Below are positions 31,211 to 40,776 of a stretch of DNA of 64,000 bases, piece after piece. Within the stretch, counting starts at the first letter, position 1, and each line of letters starts with the position of its first letter. The translations under genes were made by a program, and so were the position numbers. Below the pieces are notes generated by a model, which was not told the DNA's origin, ran no database searches, and saw nothing but the letters and a program-made list of their open reading frames with translations. This DNA is from Xenorhabdus ishibashii (lineage in GTDB: Bacteria > Pseudomonadota > Gammaproteobacteria > Enterobacterales > Enterobacteriaceae). The stretch is from contig NZ_NJAK01000001.1 in assembly GCF_002632755.1 (NCBI RefSeq), positions 3,100,001 through 3,164,000 on the forward strand, read 5' to 3'.

Positions 31211-32083
31211 GTGAATATTATGGGAAGAGTAAAGTTAATTATTAAATTATTTCTGTATATGGCATTTTTTATACCTGTCGCTAATGCTAACTCAGATACA
31301 GGGTACGACGTTGCGCAAAAAATAACTCAAAGGTATTTTGACAATCAAATATATTGTGGGGATGATGGGCTTCCGGTATTTTTATGCTCAGGAGTATTAA
31401 TAAGGGGAACTGTTGCGTCAGATAAATATCACTCATGGAATCCTAGCCCAACTTCTCAAAGAAAGGGAAGTGTTTCATTTTCTTATCTAAGATCTGATGT
31501 TAAAATCATTGAATTAGAAGTTAATCATCATAATGGTTATATTTTTTCTCCCTATCTTGAAAGTTTTGATAATACAGGTAACCCTAAAATTAATCCTGAA
31601 ATCCTCTGTTATTTTCCTATCGATGGAGGCACCGATGCTAGAAATGATAAAGGATGTGGTTCTTATTCAGGGTATCTTAATAGTGGATCTTGTCAACAAC
31701 AAAATATTACTACAGCAGAACAATGGGTTAATAATTACATAAATGTTAATCATTTTGATCGTAATGCTCAATGTGGTTTTGATGTGACTGGTGATAACAG
31801 TGCAGATATATTTATGCAGGCTATTAAAGTTAGCTCACTTATTGATTTGCCATTAAACAATGAATTACTTTTGGCTGTCTGGGACCAAGATATTCCTGAA
31901 AAATTACCTATAGAAGCTTTTTTTTATCAAAATGATGGATTACAAGATGCACAGTATGATCAAAAAGATTATTATCAATCTACCGGTATACTGCTACCTA
32001 TCATAAAAATAACCTTCCCCAGAGATAAGAGTGAAGATGTTCGTTTTACTTATGACCAAGAAGATCAGATTAATATAAATTAA
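31211..32083 (+). CDS. secreted protein resembling halovibrin HvnA
   Basis: A signal peptide (about residues 1-26, ending ANANS) is followed by a cysteine-rich domain of about 260 residues. Cys occurs in YCGDDG, FLCSGVLIRGT, ILCYFPIDGGTD, KGCGSYSG and GSCQQQ. The order YHSWNPSP, VSFSYLR, CYFPIDGGTDAR, ITTAEQW, QCGFDV and AFFYQNDGLQDAQYDQ matches what I recall of Pseudomonas proteins annotated as halovibrin HvnA. Vibrio HvnA is reported as a secreted enzyme acting on NAD. The activity is not deducible here. It converges on the inverse autotransporter gene. Confidence 0.65.
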   Translation: MNIMGRVKLIIKLFLYMAFFIPVANANSDTGYDVAQKITQRYFDNQIYCGDDGLPVFLCSGVLIRGTVASDKYHSWNPSPTSQRKGSVSFSYLRSDVKIIELEVNHHNGYIFSPYLESFDNTGNPKINPEILCYFPIDGGTDARNDKGCGSYSGYLNSGSCQQQNITTAEQWVNNYINVNHFDRNAQCGFDVTGDNSADIFMQAIKVSSLIDLPLNNELLLAVWDQDIPEKLPIEAFFYQNDGLQDAQYDQKDYYQSTGILLPIIKITFPRDKSEDVRFTYDQEDQININ

Positions 32084-32122
32084 TGGCAGATTCTACAGTA
32101 TTAAAGATAGATATATTTAGCT

Positions 32123-32160
32123 TTTGTTGCACTAATGATGTGTTTCATTAGTGCAACAAA
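32123..32160. terminator. long hairpin between convergent island genes
   Basis: A perfect 16-bp inverted repeat (32123-32138 with 32145-32160) encloses the six-base loop TGTGTT. It lies between the HvnA-like gene and the inverse autotransporter, whose stops face each other, and most likely acts as a bidirectional terminator although neither side has a long T-run. Confidence 0.65.
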
Positions 32161-32169
32161 CAATCAACA

Positions 32170-35100
32170 TTACTTAACTACACAAAGTAGGTATCCTCCT
32201 CCTAAACTAACCGGATTTGTACTATGATCCAACGAGTTATAGATTAGATAATCATTATAATCATCCAAAACTAAAAAGAATGTAGTATGACTACCCGTAG
32301 GACTATTAATGTCATCACTCGTTATTAGCAAATTCCATATACTAATATCTGGAAATTCTGTCGATAACACTGTGGCGTCATTATTATTAAAAATGTCTGC
32401 TTTTAAGTTTGGTGTAACAAGGCCACTATCTTCACAGTTTTTCCTACCATTCCATTGTAAAACAATATTATTTGGATCTTGTTCGAAATATCTTTTAACT
32501 TTTGTCGTGTAAATATATAATTCTTTTATGCTACTGCTTTTGTTTGTTATTGTCGCAGACAATGTCGCGTTACCTGGCTTATAAAAAGATATTTCACCAG
32601 TATCTGCATCAATAGAGGTTATATCAGGGTTGGTTGAAGAAAAAATAACTGAGTGATTGTTTGATTTGGTGATTTTTTCCCCATTCGAATTTCTTAATAC
32701 CCCACTTAAAGAACTAAAGGCATTAACAGGTGCAGGTGAATTAGAAAAGATTATATTTTTATTATCACTATTAACCGAGGAATTCTGGTTATTATATAGA
32801 AATATTTCTGCTTTTTTGGGAACAGGATTGAAAGTTCTTTTATCACTAGTTTTGCTTATTTTTTTATTGAGGGTCAACGTTATGCTAAAATCATCAATAC
32901 CTACATCACTTTTTACCCTTGCAACTAAATTCCCTTGTGTATCAGTAACGTCTGAATCTTTAGTTACAGTCATATCTGCTATATTTTCTGGCACAGCCCA
33001 TTCTACTGAATCAAACGTATAATTTGATACGTTACTATTTGTTTTCTTATTAGTAATTGTAGCTGTATAACTATATGTATCAGAATTATTAGCCATTAAT
33101 GATCCTGTCGGAGATATGCTGATATTTATATCTAAATCCTGTATATCTGGTATAAAAGAAACCGCCTTGGCTTCCTTGGGTGTTTTTTGCCCTTCCACCG
33201 CCAGCGAAACGACGGCATCCTTAACAGCGTCGATACTGCCCAGTGTGGCAGTCAGTGTGCCGCCTTTTCCGGCAGTATTCCCTTTGGCTTTGAACTCAAG
33301 GTTTTTATTGCCCTTATTCTTATCGTCCAGGCTCCAGCGAATACTGGAAATTTCCTGGCCTTCGGGGACGGCCTTTCCATCCTGATCTACGATATAGGCC
33401 GTGTAGGTATAGGCATTTTCTCCATTGGCTATCAGCGGGCCTGGCTTATCAATTGCGATTTGGTTGACATAGAACCTTTTCGGATCAGCCACAAAAGAAA
33501 CCGCCTTGGCTTCCTTGGGTGTTTTTTGCCCTTCCACCGCCAGCGAAACGACGGCATCCTTAACAGCGTCGATACTGCCCAGTGTGGCAGTCAGTGTGCC
33601 ACCTTTTCCGGCAGTATTCCCTTTGGCTTTGAACTCAAGGTTTTTATTGCCCTTATTCTTATCGTCCAGGCTCCAGCGAATACTGGAAATTTCCTGGCCT
33701 TCGGGGACGGCCTTTCCATCCTGATCTACGATATAGGCCGTGTAGGTATAGGCATTTTCTCCATTGGCTATCAGCGGGCCTGGCTTATCAATTGCGATTT
33801 GGTTGACATAGAACCTTTTCGGATCAGCCACAAAAGAAACCGCCTTGGCTTCCTTGGGTGTTTTTTGCCCTTCCACCGCCAGCGAAACGACGGCATCCTT
33901 AACAGCGTCGATACTGCCCAGTGTGGCAGTCAGTGTGCCGCCTTTTCCGGCAGTATTCCCTTTGGCTTTGAACTCAAGGTTTTTATTGCCCTTATTCTTA
34001 TCGTCCAGGCTCCAGCGAATACTGGAAATTTCCTGGCCTTCGGGGACGGCCTTCCCATCCTGATCTACGATATAGGCCGTGTAGGTATAGGCATTTTCTC
34101 CATTGGCTATCAGCGGGCCTGGCTTATCAATTGCGATTTGGTTGACATAGAACCTTTTCGGATCAGCCACAAAAGAAACCGCCTTGGCTTCCTTGGGTGT
34201 TTTTTGCCCTTCCACCGCCAGCGAAACGACGGCATCCTTAACAGCGTCGATACTGCCCAGTGTGGCAGTCAGTGTGCCGCCTTTTCCGGCAGTATTCCCT
34301 TTGGCTTTGAACTCAAGGTTTTTATTGCCCTTATTCTTATCGTCCAGGCTCCAGCGAATACTGGAAATTTCCTGGCCTTCGGGGACGGCCTTCCCATCCT
34401 GATCTACGATATAGGCCGTGTAGGTATAGGCATTTTCTCCATTGGCTATCAGCGGGCCTGGCTTATCAATTGCGATTTGGTTGACATAGAACCTTTTCGG
34501 ATCAGCCACAAAAGAAACCGCCTTGGCTGAGGCTGATTCCTTATTTTCAATAGAAAGTGTTACCACGACATCAGTTAATTGAATTTTGCTGCTTAATGTT
34601 GCTTCTAATTTCCCTTGATTCGTCTTAACCGTACCGATTGGGCCATCGACAAAAATATCCTTCATTTCATTTCCCGCAGAATCTTTGCCAACCGCGTTCC
34701 ACTTCACATGATTAATATCAACGTCCCCCACCGGTAAATTGTTACTGAACGTGATCTCTGCCGTATAAGTGAACTTTTGAACACCATCAGCAATCAGTGG
34801 TTTTTTAGGATCGGGCATCACATTAAGTGCGTTGCCTTTTATTTTATAGTCACTAAATGCCACCTTACCTATTTTCTGCCGTGGGGCACCATCCAGTTGT
34901 ATGTAAACAACGACCTCTTGGTGTATTTTTTTACTGACTAAAATGTTGGGCATTAACTGCCCTTCTTTATTTGTTAATTCTCCTTTTTCATTCGTTTTAG
35001 CCGGCAAATCATTCCATTTGAAACTTAATCCAGATTCATCGCCTAAAGCGGGTTCCGTTGTCCAAGTTACTTTATCAATTTTGGCATTCTTGACAAACTT

Positions 35101-36534
35101 TCCAGCGGGTAAACCCTGATAAGTAATAATGGGATCGCTGAATGTATACCCATTTTCTTCATGACCTGTTGTTATCGGATATTCAGGTGGAATAATATTT
35201 ACTTTTCCATCGATCAAAAAAGGAAAGACTTTTATAGGAACCTGAATAACTTTGGTTCCTCCTTGATTATAGGTGATTAATATATCCAACTTGTAATCGC
35301 TTTTATGTGTTTCCTGATAACTGGGAAGTGTAATAACAATGCTTTTTCCTGAATCAGAAGAGAGTTTCCCATGATTATCTGTAAATGCTTTATCTGTCAC
35401 AATCCAGCGAACGTGTTTAATATTTGCATCAGGCTGTATAGGTGCATTAACGGGTATATCTTGCTGTCCATATCCAACAATAGGCTCTAACGCGATCAAC
35501 ATTTCTTGTTCTCTTTTTAAGTGATCTAAAATAATATGGTTATTTCTTTCCACTAGATCATAACGGCTACCTGCTAATGTCCGCATCGAAGCTATATTAA
35601 CGGGTGACAATTGAGTACTAAAGGGAACCCCAAATTTATAATTTAAGTTTGCCAAAAACTGTGTTTCAGTATGGCCACTTTTCCCTTGTTTATAGTCCAC
35701 ACCCATGGTGAATAGTGGGATCGGAGTATAAGTCAGGCCTAATTTAGCCAAGCTGGGATTTTTCTGTTTGGTGTCATGGTTAAATAAAGTTACGTTATCA
35801 CCAAAATATTGCTCATATGTCAGTTTCATTCCCAGATTAGGGTAAACAGGCAAGAAAAACTCTCCATTAATATCATAACCGTTGGCGGGGCGTTCATAAT
35901 AATCTTGAAAGTTTTGTGATTCTTGCCAGTCAATTAAACGATAATAGGTATTAGCGGCAAGTTTGATATAGTCGCCCCAAATTTCTCCACCCAGCCCCAA
36001 ACGTTGATTTTTTCCAGTAATGTCATGATCATAAAAAGTATTTAATCCATACATCCAATTCTGATAAAAATAGCGACCACCTACACCCAGGTTAACCGTA
36101 TTTCTACTGTCTTTATTACGATAACCCAACTGGGAAAAAAGCAGCCAATCTGTTTTGTTATCAAAAATTGGCAGTAAGATATCGATTGAATTATTCTTCA
36201 GAGCCCATTTCCTGTCTAATCCAAAGTGAATTCTCACTGTCCCATACTGCGATAGCCATTTTTGAGCTTCGGAAAATACAGTGCTGTTAAATTTACCCAA
36301 TGCATAGGATTTTGCCTGTTCTGCAAGATTTGAAGGTGATGATAAAACATTCCCAAATGTTTGGATATTACCAGCAAGGATATGTGATATATCAGCTTCG
36401 GTGGTGTTATGAGTTTGTTTTAAATGTGTATCCGGCTTCTCTGGATTTATATTATGCACTTCGGAAGCATTACTCATTGAGATAATCATAAATAACGTGT
36501 AAAAAACAATGATTTTTCTTACATATGAAAACAT
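32170..36534 (-). CDS. inverse autotransporter (intimin/invasin family) with Ig-like repeats
   Basis: The 1454-residue product has a signal peptide (about 1-23, ending SNAS). The intimin/invasin outer-membrane beta-barrel covers about residues 60-330 (AEQAKSYALGKFNS, then DWLLFSQLGYRNKD, GGRYFYQNWMYGLNTFYDHD, and a linker near GSRYDLVERNN). A passenger of Big-1-like domains follows, including four nearly identical 113-residue units, then a Big-2-like domain (STNPDITSIDADTGEISF) and a terminal domain with two cysteines (RKNCEDSG and LLCVVK at the end). No LysM motif is seen before the barrel. The fold inserts the barrel and exports the passenger as an adhesin. The gene sits in the pepT-roxA island and is AT-rich outside the repeats. 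Confidence 0.93.
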   Translation of the reverse strand: MFSYVRKIIVFYTLFMIISMSNASEVHNINPEKPDTHLKQTHNTTEADISHILAGNIQTFGNVLSSPSNLAEQAKSYALGKFNSTVFSEAQKWLSQYGTVRIHFGLDRKWALKNNSIDILLPIFDNKTDWLLFSQLGYRNKDSRNTVNLGVGGRYFYQNWMYGLNTFYDHDITGKNQRLGLGGEIWGDYIKLAANTYYRLIDWQESQNFQDYYERPANGYDINGEFFLPVYPNLGMKLTYEQYFGDNVTLFNHDTKQKNPSLAKLGLTYTPIPLFTMGVDYKQGKSGHTETQFLANLNYKFGVPFSTQLSPVNIASMRTLAGSRYDLVERNNHIILDHLKREQEMLIALEPIVGYGQQDIPVNAPIQPDANIKHVRWIVTDKAFTDNHGKLSSDSGKSIVITLPSYQETHKSDYKLDILITYNQGGTKVIQVPIKVFPFLIDGKVNIIPPEYPITTGHEENGYTFSDPIITYQGLPAGKFVKNAKIDKVTWTTEPALGDESGLSFKWNDLPAKTNEKGELTNKEGQLMPNILVSKKIHQEVVVYIQLDGAPRQKIGKVAFSDYKIKGNALNVMPDPKKPLIADGVQKFTYTAEITFSNNLPVGDVDINHVKWNAVGKDSAGNEMKDIFVDGPIGTVKTNQGKLEATLSSKIQLTDVVVTLSIENKESASAKAVSFVADPKRFYVNQIAIDKPGPLIANGENAYTYTAYIVDQDGKAVPEGQEISSIRWSLDDKNKGNKNLEFKAKGNTAGKGGTLTATLGSIDAVKDAVVSLAVEGQKTPKEAKAVSFVADPKRFYVNQIAIDKPGPLIANGENAYTYTAYIVDQDGKAVPEGQEISSIRWSLDDKNKGNKNLEFKAKGNTAGKGGTLTATLGSIDAVKDAVVSLAVEGQKTPKEAKAVSFVADPKRFYVNQIAIDKPGPLIANGENAYTYTAYIVDQDGKAVPEGQEISSIRWSLDDKNKGNKNLEFKAKGNTAGKGGTLTATLGSIDAVKDAVVSLAVEGQKTPKEAKAVSFVADPKRFYVNQIAIDKPGPLIANGENAYTYTAYIVDQDGKAVPEGQEISSIRWSLDDKNKGNKNLEFKAKGNTAGKGGTLTATLGSIDAVKDAVVSLAVEGQKTPKEAKAVSFIPDIQDLDINISISPTGSLMANNSDTYSYTATITNKKTNSNVSNYTFDSVEWAVPENIADMTVTKDSDVTDTQGNLVARVKSDVGIDDFSITLTLNKKISKTSDKRTFNPVPKKAEIFLYNNQNSSVNSDNKNIIFSNSPAPVNAFSSLSGVLRNSNGEKITKSNNHSVIFSSTNPDITSIDADTGEISFYKPGNATLSATITNKSSSIKELYIYTTKVKRYFEQDPNNIVLQWNGRKNCEDSGLVTPNLKADIFNNNDATVLSTEFPDISIWNLLITSDDINSPTGSHTTFFLVLDDYNDYLIYNSLDHSTNPVSLGGGYLLCVVK
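33158..34513 (-). repeat. four tandem 339-bp passenger repeats
   Basis: Four head-to-tail copies begin at 33158, 33497, 33836 and 34175. Each encodes a 113-residue Ig-like unit containing YVNQIAIDKPGPLIANGENA and WSLDDKNKGNKNLEF. I see only two variable sites: A instead of G at 33601 in the second copy, and C instead of T in the GGCCTTYCC context in the third and fourth copies. Both are silent. The repeats are clearly richer in GC than the flanking coding sequence. Long near-perfect repeats of this kind change number by recombination. Confidence 0.95.
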
Positions 36535-36769
36535 TTATAAATACCTCATAAGGATTCATACCAGTTAACTCAGCATCACTTATACCAATATATTGATTAA
36601 TAATAGTTGTAACTGCTCAAATTTAAAAACATCTGTGCTCACATTAAATGATAATGAAATTTTAGTCCTGCTGTTTGTCTGTTATTCCGTATGAGTACAT
36701 ACTATCAGTATTCACCGTGAACTATTTCGATAAATTTTTTGGAAAAAGTCTCTACCAGAGGAAAACCGT

Positions 36770-36966
36770 GTGGCCAATGCGCCAAAGCCGGATACAAAAC
36801 CTTAAACTGATGAAATCAATGAGCTGTATCGCCGTCCAGAATTCAGTCAGGTAGCACGTGAAGAATATCGCCTTAGTATCAGAAATGACTTAAGAATAGC
36901 AAAAATTAATTATTGTGCTAGTTCATTGTGCTGCTTTTTATTGATTAAATTTATGAAATTCCTGCT
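36770..36966 (+). pseudogene. decayed coding remnant, unidentified
   Basis: From GTG at 36770 the frame reads VANAPKPDTKP, a stop, then TDEINELYRRPEFSQVAREE. The composition is higher in GC and more coding-like than its surroundings, and then fades into AT-rich sequence. It looks like the tail of a lost gene with a nonsense mutation. I cannot name the family. Confidence 0.35.
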
Positions 36967-36975
36967 TCTGAATCC

Positions 36976-37170
36976 TTGGTCAGAAAAGGAAATTCATATA
37001 TGTTCATTATCATTTCTGGATTAGCAAAGAGCTCAGGTATAAATGTGATTATTGCTGACAGGAATAAAGATGGTTATTTTAAATCCGAAGAAATGCACGA
37101 TAAAGAGATAAAAATTTTTAGGGTACTGACTATGTATACCACAAAGGCTGCAAAAAAGGATTCATGGTAA
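36976..37170 (+). CDS. short ORF with one EF-hand loop
   Basis: The 64-residue frame contains DRNKDGYFKSEEM near residues 28-40. This fits the EF-hand calcium loop at its key positions: Asp1, Asn3, Asp5, Gly6, Phe8 and Glu12. No second loop or export signal is evident and no strong ribosome site precedes it. It lies among decayed sequence, so it may be a fragment of a larger calcium-binding protein. Confidence 0.3.
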   Translation: MVRKGNSYMFIIISGLAKSSGINVIIADRNKDGYFKSEEMHDKEIKIFRVLTMYTTKAAKKDSW

Positions 37171-37332
37171 CTGGACAGAGAAATAGCTTTTCTGGGGTAT
37201 TGCAGATAGGGTGGTATAGCTTTTAGCTTCCCCAGCAGAAAGAGTATTATTCGCTGGGGAAATGCATTATCTGGTATCGCGGCGAGTCTTTAAGTAACAA
37301 TCCGCAGATTCAAAAAGAAATAAAGATACTTC

Positions 37333-37359
37333 ATGCCAGTCAGTTAAGCTGACTGGCAT
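37333..37359. repeat. 11-bp perfect inverted repeat beside roxA
   Basis: ATGCCAGTCAG (37333-37343) pairs with CTGACTGGCAT (37349-37359) around TTAAG. It lies 25 bp past the roxA stop and could terminate roxA, although neither strand has a T-run directly after the stem. Confidence 0.5.
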
Positions 37360-37383
37360 AGAAAAAATGCCCCTTTATTCAAA

Positions 37384-38505
37384 TTAATCATTAAAATACC
37401 AATAACCGCTATTAACCAAAGCTGTGAGCAGGCTGATGAATCGGACATCATCGATAGCATCACCCAGAAGTTCCGCATTGACTTTGTCATATTGGCACAG
37501 GGCATCAGTGGCATGGATATGAGGGGTATCCATCAGCTCCCCATTGACGAAACATTGATCGCCAATCCGCAGAACGCGCAGGCCACTCAATCGACTTAAT
37601 TCTTCACCTTGTTTCAATAAATCATAAATCTCGTCGCTCTCATACGGGGGTTCTGGTGGTGCGAGATCTAATTCATGGCGCGATTGGGAGATGAATTCGC
37701 CAAACCAATTTTGGAAAGTTTCTGGTTGCTCTAACAATTCACGCATCATTGAACGCAGTGTGTCCAGCTCGTTTGCCTGGATCAGGGCTGGGTTATCACG
37801 GAATGTCAGTTCAGGATCGCTGTAGCGATGGCTTCCTAGCTCGTTTGCCAGAATATAATCTGCAAATCCACTGAATAATTCACGGGCATTAGGGGCACGG
37901 AACCCCACTGAATAGTTCAGTGAATCCTCAATAGCATAACCTTCATGTGGGAAACCTGGTGGAATATAGAGTATATCGCCCGGTAACATCTCTTCGTCAA
38001 GAATTGCTTCAAAGGGTTCAACCTGCAATAAATCAGGGTGAGGGCAATGTTGTTTCATGGGGATTTTTTCACCTACCCGCCAGCGTCTGCGCCCTTTTCC
38101 TTGAATGATAAAAACATCATATTGGTCAAGGTGTGGGCCAACACCACCGCCGGGTACTGAAAAAGAGATCATCAAGTCATCCATACGCCAGTCAGACAGT
38201 ACACGGAATGGCTTCATAAGTGCAGAAGAGGGGAGATGCCAATGGTCAACAGCTTGTACAAGCAAAGACCACTCTTTTTCACCTAAATGGTCGTAGGTTT
38301 CAAAGGGACCGTGGGAAACTTCCCAGCGCCCATTTTTCTGACTGACCAAGCGGCTATCGATTTCATTTTCCATCGCCAGTCCCGCCAGCTCATCCGGGGA
38401 AAGGGGATCAACAAATTGATGGAAACCCTGTTTAATCAATAATGGCCGTTTTTGCCAATGGTTTTGCAAAAACGTTTGCCAGTCCAGATTTAGCTGATAA
38501 TCCAT
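37384..38505 (-). CDS. roxA: 50S ribosomal protein L16 3-hydroxylase RoxA (YcfD)
   Basis: RoxA is a JmjC-type Fe(II)/2-oxoglutarate oxygenase that hydroxylates an arginine of ribosomal protein L16. The iron-binding HxD is in GPHLDQYDVF, the distal histidine is near PPGFPHEGY, and the C-terminal winged-helix part is complete. The 373-residue product aligns with E. coli YcfD throughout. It marks the resumption of core gene order after the island. Confidence 0.95.
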   Translation of the reverse strand: MDYQLNLDWQTFLQNHWQKRPLLIKQGFHQFVDPLSPDELAGLAMENEIDSRLVSQKNGRWEVSHGPFETYDHLGEKEWSLLVQAVDHWHLPSSALMKPFRVLSDWRMDDLMISFSVPGGGVGPHLDQYDVFIIQGKGRRRWRVGEKIPMKQHCPHPDLLQVEPFEAILDEEMLPGDILYIPPGFPHEGYAIEDSLNYSVGFRAPNARELFSGFADYILANELGSHRYSDPELTFRDNPALIQANELDTLRSMMRELLEQPETFQNWFGEFISQSRHELDLAPPEPPYESDEIYDLLKQGEELSRLSGLRVLRIGDQCFVNGELMDTPHIHATDALCQYDKVNAELLGDAIDDVRFISLLTALVNSGYWYFND

Positions 38506-38636
38506 GGTGACATCCTGAAGTGAGTGAAATGAGAAATGAATTTCGCGCTATTATAACGAATAGTCAATGGCGGTATTAGATTTGGTTGAAATATTTCGAG
38601 AGTGTGCTTGTAATCGCTGAATCAGTATTGTCATTA

Positions 38637-40103
38637 TTATGGTGTGGCTGTATTGTGTTGGCTGCCAAATATTACGCTTACTCTGGCGCCACCAAGTGGA
38701 CTATCATCAACACTGATATCACCTTCATATTGTTCGACAATTTCAGAAGCGATCGATAATCCAAGCCCCTGACCTGATCGCAATGTATCGGCTCGTAATC
38801 CACGCTGAAAAATCATATCACGCTTATCAGGGGGAACACCTAATCCATCATCATCGACAATAATAGTGACTGAATTTTCTCCCATCGTGGCGGTGATTTT
38901 GACCAGTTTCAGGCAATACTTACAGGCATTGTCCAGAATGTTGCCCATCACTTCCAGAAAGTCATTTTTTTCCCCCAACCATGTCACTTCTGGAGAGACA
39001 TCTAGCATAATTTTGATGTCCTTATGTTGATATACCTTGGTCAGGGCACTGATTAGGCAATCTAACAAGATTGGGACAGAAGAAATCTGTCTTAGGAGTA
39101 GGCTATTGTCGCTGCGCATATTGGCTCTGTGTAGATAGTAACCAACTTGTTGTGATATCCGATCAATTTGTTCCAGCATAATGGGTTCAGCTTGTTCAAT
39201 AGTCAGCTTTTGAGGGGGTAATAGAGAGCGCAGAGTCGATTGCAATACCGCTAAAGGTGTTTTCAAGCTATGCGTTAAATCCGAGAGTGTCGTGTGATAT
39301 TTTGCATAGCGTTTACGTTCGCTGGATAGCAAGTTGTTTAAGTTTCTGACCAGTCCTTTTAACTCAGTAGGGGGATTTTTCTCGTCCAGTTCTTCCCTTT
39401 CGCCATTTTCTAGTGAACTGATCTGGGTAATTAAGGATTTTATTGGCCTGAGGCTCCAATCAGCGGCAAGCCAGATTAACGGAATGATTAGAAGTAAGTT
39501 AGCAATTAGCACATATCCAAACCACTCCCATACTTTTGCTGATTCCTGTACATCTTGTGGGATGGTATCAATGATAACAATGGTCATGGCAGGCAGTTTG
39601 TCAGTGGCCGGATAAACATTTACAGCAACTGAGTAGGTTAATAACACGTCCTTACTATTTTCTGCCTTTTTTGTATTATCTTGATTTGGCGTTGCTGTTG
39701 GATTATAGAAAAAATCCCCTTTTTCTTTAAAATACGCTTCTAGTGTGTATAAGCCATCTTTTTTCAGCCAATCAGGATCAATCATTCTCTCCAATTCAGG
39801 CACATTATTCTGGCGCCAGAGAATATTCCCGTCATTATCATAGATCAGTGTTAATGAGCGGTAATTCATGGAAAAATCTTTAGGAACAAGAATTTCTAGC
39901 TTGTTATTTTCCCATCTGGCTAAGGTGAAAAATAGATTACTTTGGCTACGGAGTATGGAATAGCTTGTTTTATCAAAACTGACTAAATATCCGGCGATAG
40001 CAACAATTCCATATGATAGCGTCAGTGCAAGAATAATAGCAGCCGTAGCCATGAGAAACCGCGTTCTCAGGGAAAAAGGCTTTTTAGAAAACTTAAGCAT
40101 CAT
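38637..40103 (-). CDS. phoQ: sensor histidine kinase PhoQ
   Basis: PhoQ senses low Mg2+, acid and cationic peptides and controls PhoP. Two membrane helices (about 17-39 and 195-215) flank a periplasmic sensor, followed by HAMP, the phosphorylated histidine in [15 protein letters not shown], and the ATPase motifs [16 protein letters not shown] and GQGLGLSI. The sensor differs from E. coli: the acidic EDDDDAE patch before [10 protein letters not shown] is replaced by a mixed-charge Lys/Asn-rich stretch, and the histidine of THSVAV is a tyrosine. Its start overlaps phoP by 11 bp. Confidence 0.95.
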   Translation of the reverse strand: MMLKFSKKPFSLRTRFLMATAAIILALTLSYGIVAIAGYLVSFDKTSYSILRSQSNLFFTLARWENNKLEILVPKDFSMNYRSLTLIYDNDGNILWRQNNVPELERMIDPDWLKKDGLYTLEAYFKEKGDFFYNPTATPNQDNTKKAENSKDVLLTYSVAVNVYPATDKLPAMTIVIIDTIPQDVQESAKVWEWFGYVLIANLLLIIPLIWLAADWSLRPIKSLITQISSLENGEREELDEKNPPTELKGLVRNLNNLLSSERKRYAKYHTTLSDLTHSLKTPLAVLQSTLRSLLPPQKLTIEQAEPIMLEQIDRISQQVGYYLHRANMRSDNSLLLRQISSVPILLDCLISALTKVYQHKDIKIMLDVSPEVTWLGEKNDFLEVMGNILDNACKYCLKLVKITATMGENSVTIIVDDDGLGVPPDKRDMIFQRGLRADTLRSGQGLGLSIASEIVEQYEGDISVDDSPLGGARVSVIFGSQHNTATP

Positions 40104-40776
40104 AAGATTTCACATCGAAACGATACCCTTGGCCACGCACAGTGACAATGACCTCTTCCGGCCATTCATTCAATATTTTTTTCCTCAAACGCCCCATTAA
40201 TACATCAATTGTATGACTCTCACGTAATTCAGCGTCTGGGTACAGTTGGCGCATTAGCGTTTCTTTACTGACAACCTTGCCATTATTTCGCATTAAGGTT
40301 TCGATAATAATGTATTCAAAGGCGGTCAATTTAATATTGATATCATGGATAGAAAACTCTTTTCTCGAGAGATTGATTGAAAATGGTAATATTTCAACTA
40401 ATTGTGATGCCAAACCACTATTGCGTCGCATTAATGCCTGTATGCGGGCATTAATTTCTTCCAGATGAAAGGGCTTGGTAACATAATCATCTGCACCTGC
40501 GTTCAGCACGTTGACTTTTTCTTGCCAGCTTTCGCGAGCGGTGAGGACAAGAATAGGTAAATTAATTTGCTCACTGCGCCAGCGCCGTAACATGCTAAGG
40601 CCATCTTCTCCCGGTAACCCTAAATCAACGATAGCAATATCAGGGTGACTCTCTTTAAGGTAATAATCCGCTTCTTTAGCATTCTCCGCAGCATCTACTT
40701 GATGTCCGATATCCCGTAATTGTACGGTTAAGTGATGGCGAAGTAGCGCGTTATCTTCAACGATCAATATCCGCAT
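40093..40776 (-). CDS. phoP: response regulator PhoP
   Basis: PhoP is an OmpR-type regulator. The receiver has the phosphorylated Asp51 (IVDLGLPG) and Lys in DYVTKPF; the winged-helix domain ends with [10 protein letters not shown]. It is 227 residues (E. coli 223). phoP and phoQ are translationally coupled. A lone TGTTTA half-site at 40803-40808 lies just upstream, but I do not see a full direct-repeat PhoP box. Confidence 0.96.
   Translation of the reverse strand: MRILIVEDNALLRHHLTVQLRDIGHQVDAAENAKEADYYLKESHPDIAIVDLGLPGEDGLSMLRRWRSEQINLPILVLTARESWQEKVNVLNAGADDYVTKPFHLEEINARIQALMRRNSGLASQLVEILPFSINLSRKEFSIHDINIKLTAFEYIIIETLMRNNGKVVSKETLMRQLYPDAELRESHTIDVLMGRLRKKILNEWPEEVIVTVRGQGYRFDVKSYDA

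Noticed and set aside
33158..34513. Tandem repeats considered as a CRISPR array.
   Set aside because: The units are 339 bp, contiguous without spacers, and within a protein-coding frame.
33187..34530. A 447-codon plus-strand frame across the adhesin repeats.
   Set aside because: It is antisense to the inverse autotransporter and exists only because the 339-bp unit lacks stops in this frame; the protein is just the same antisense unit repeated.
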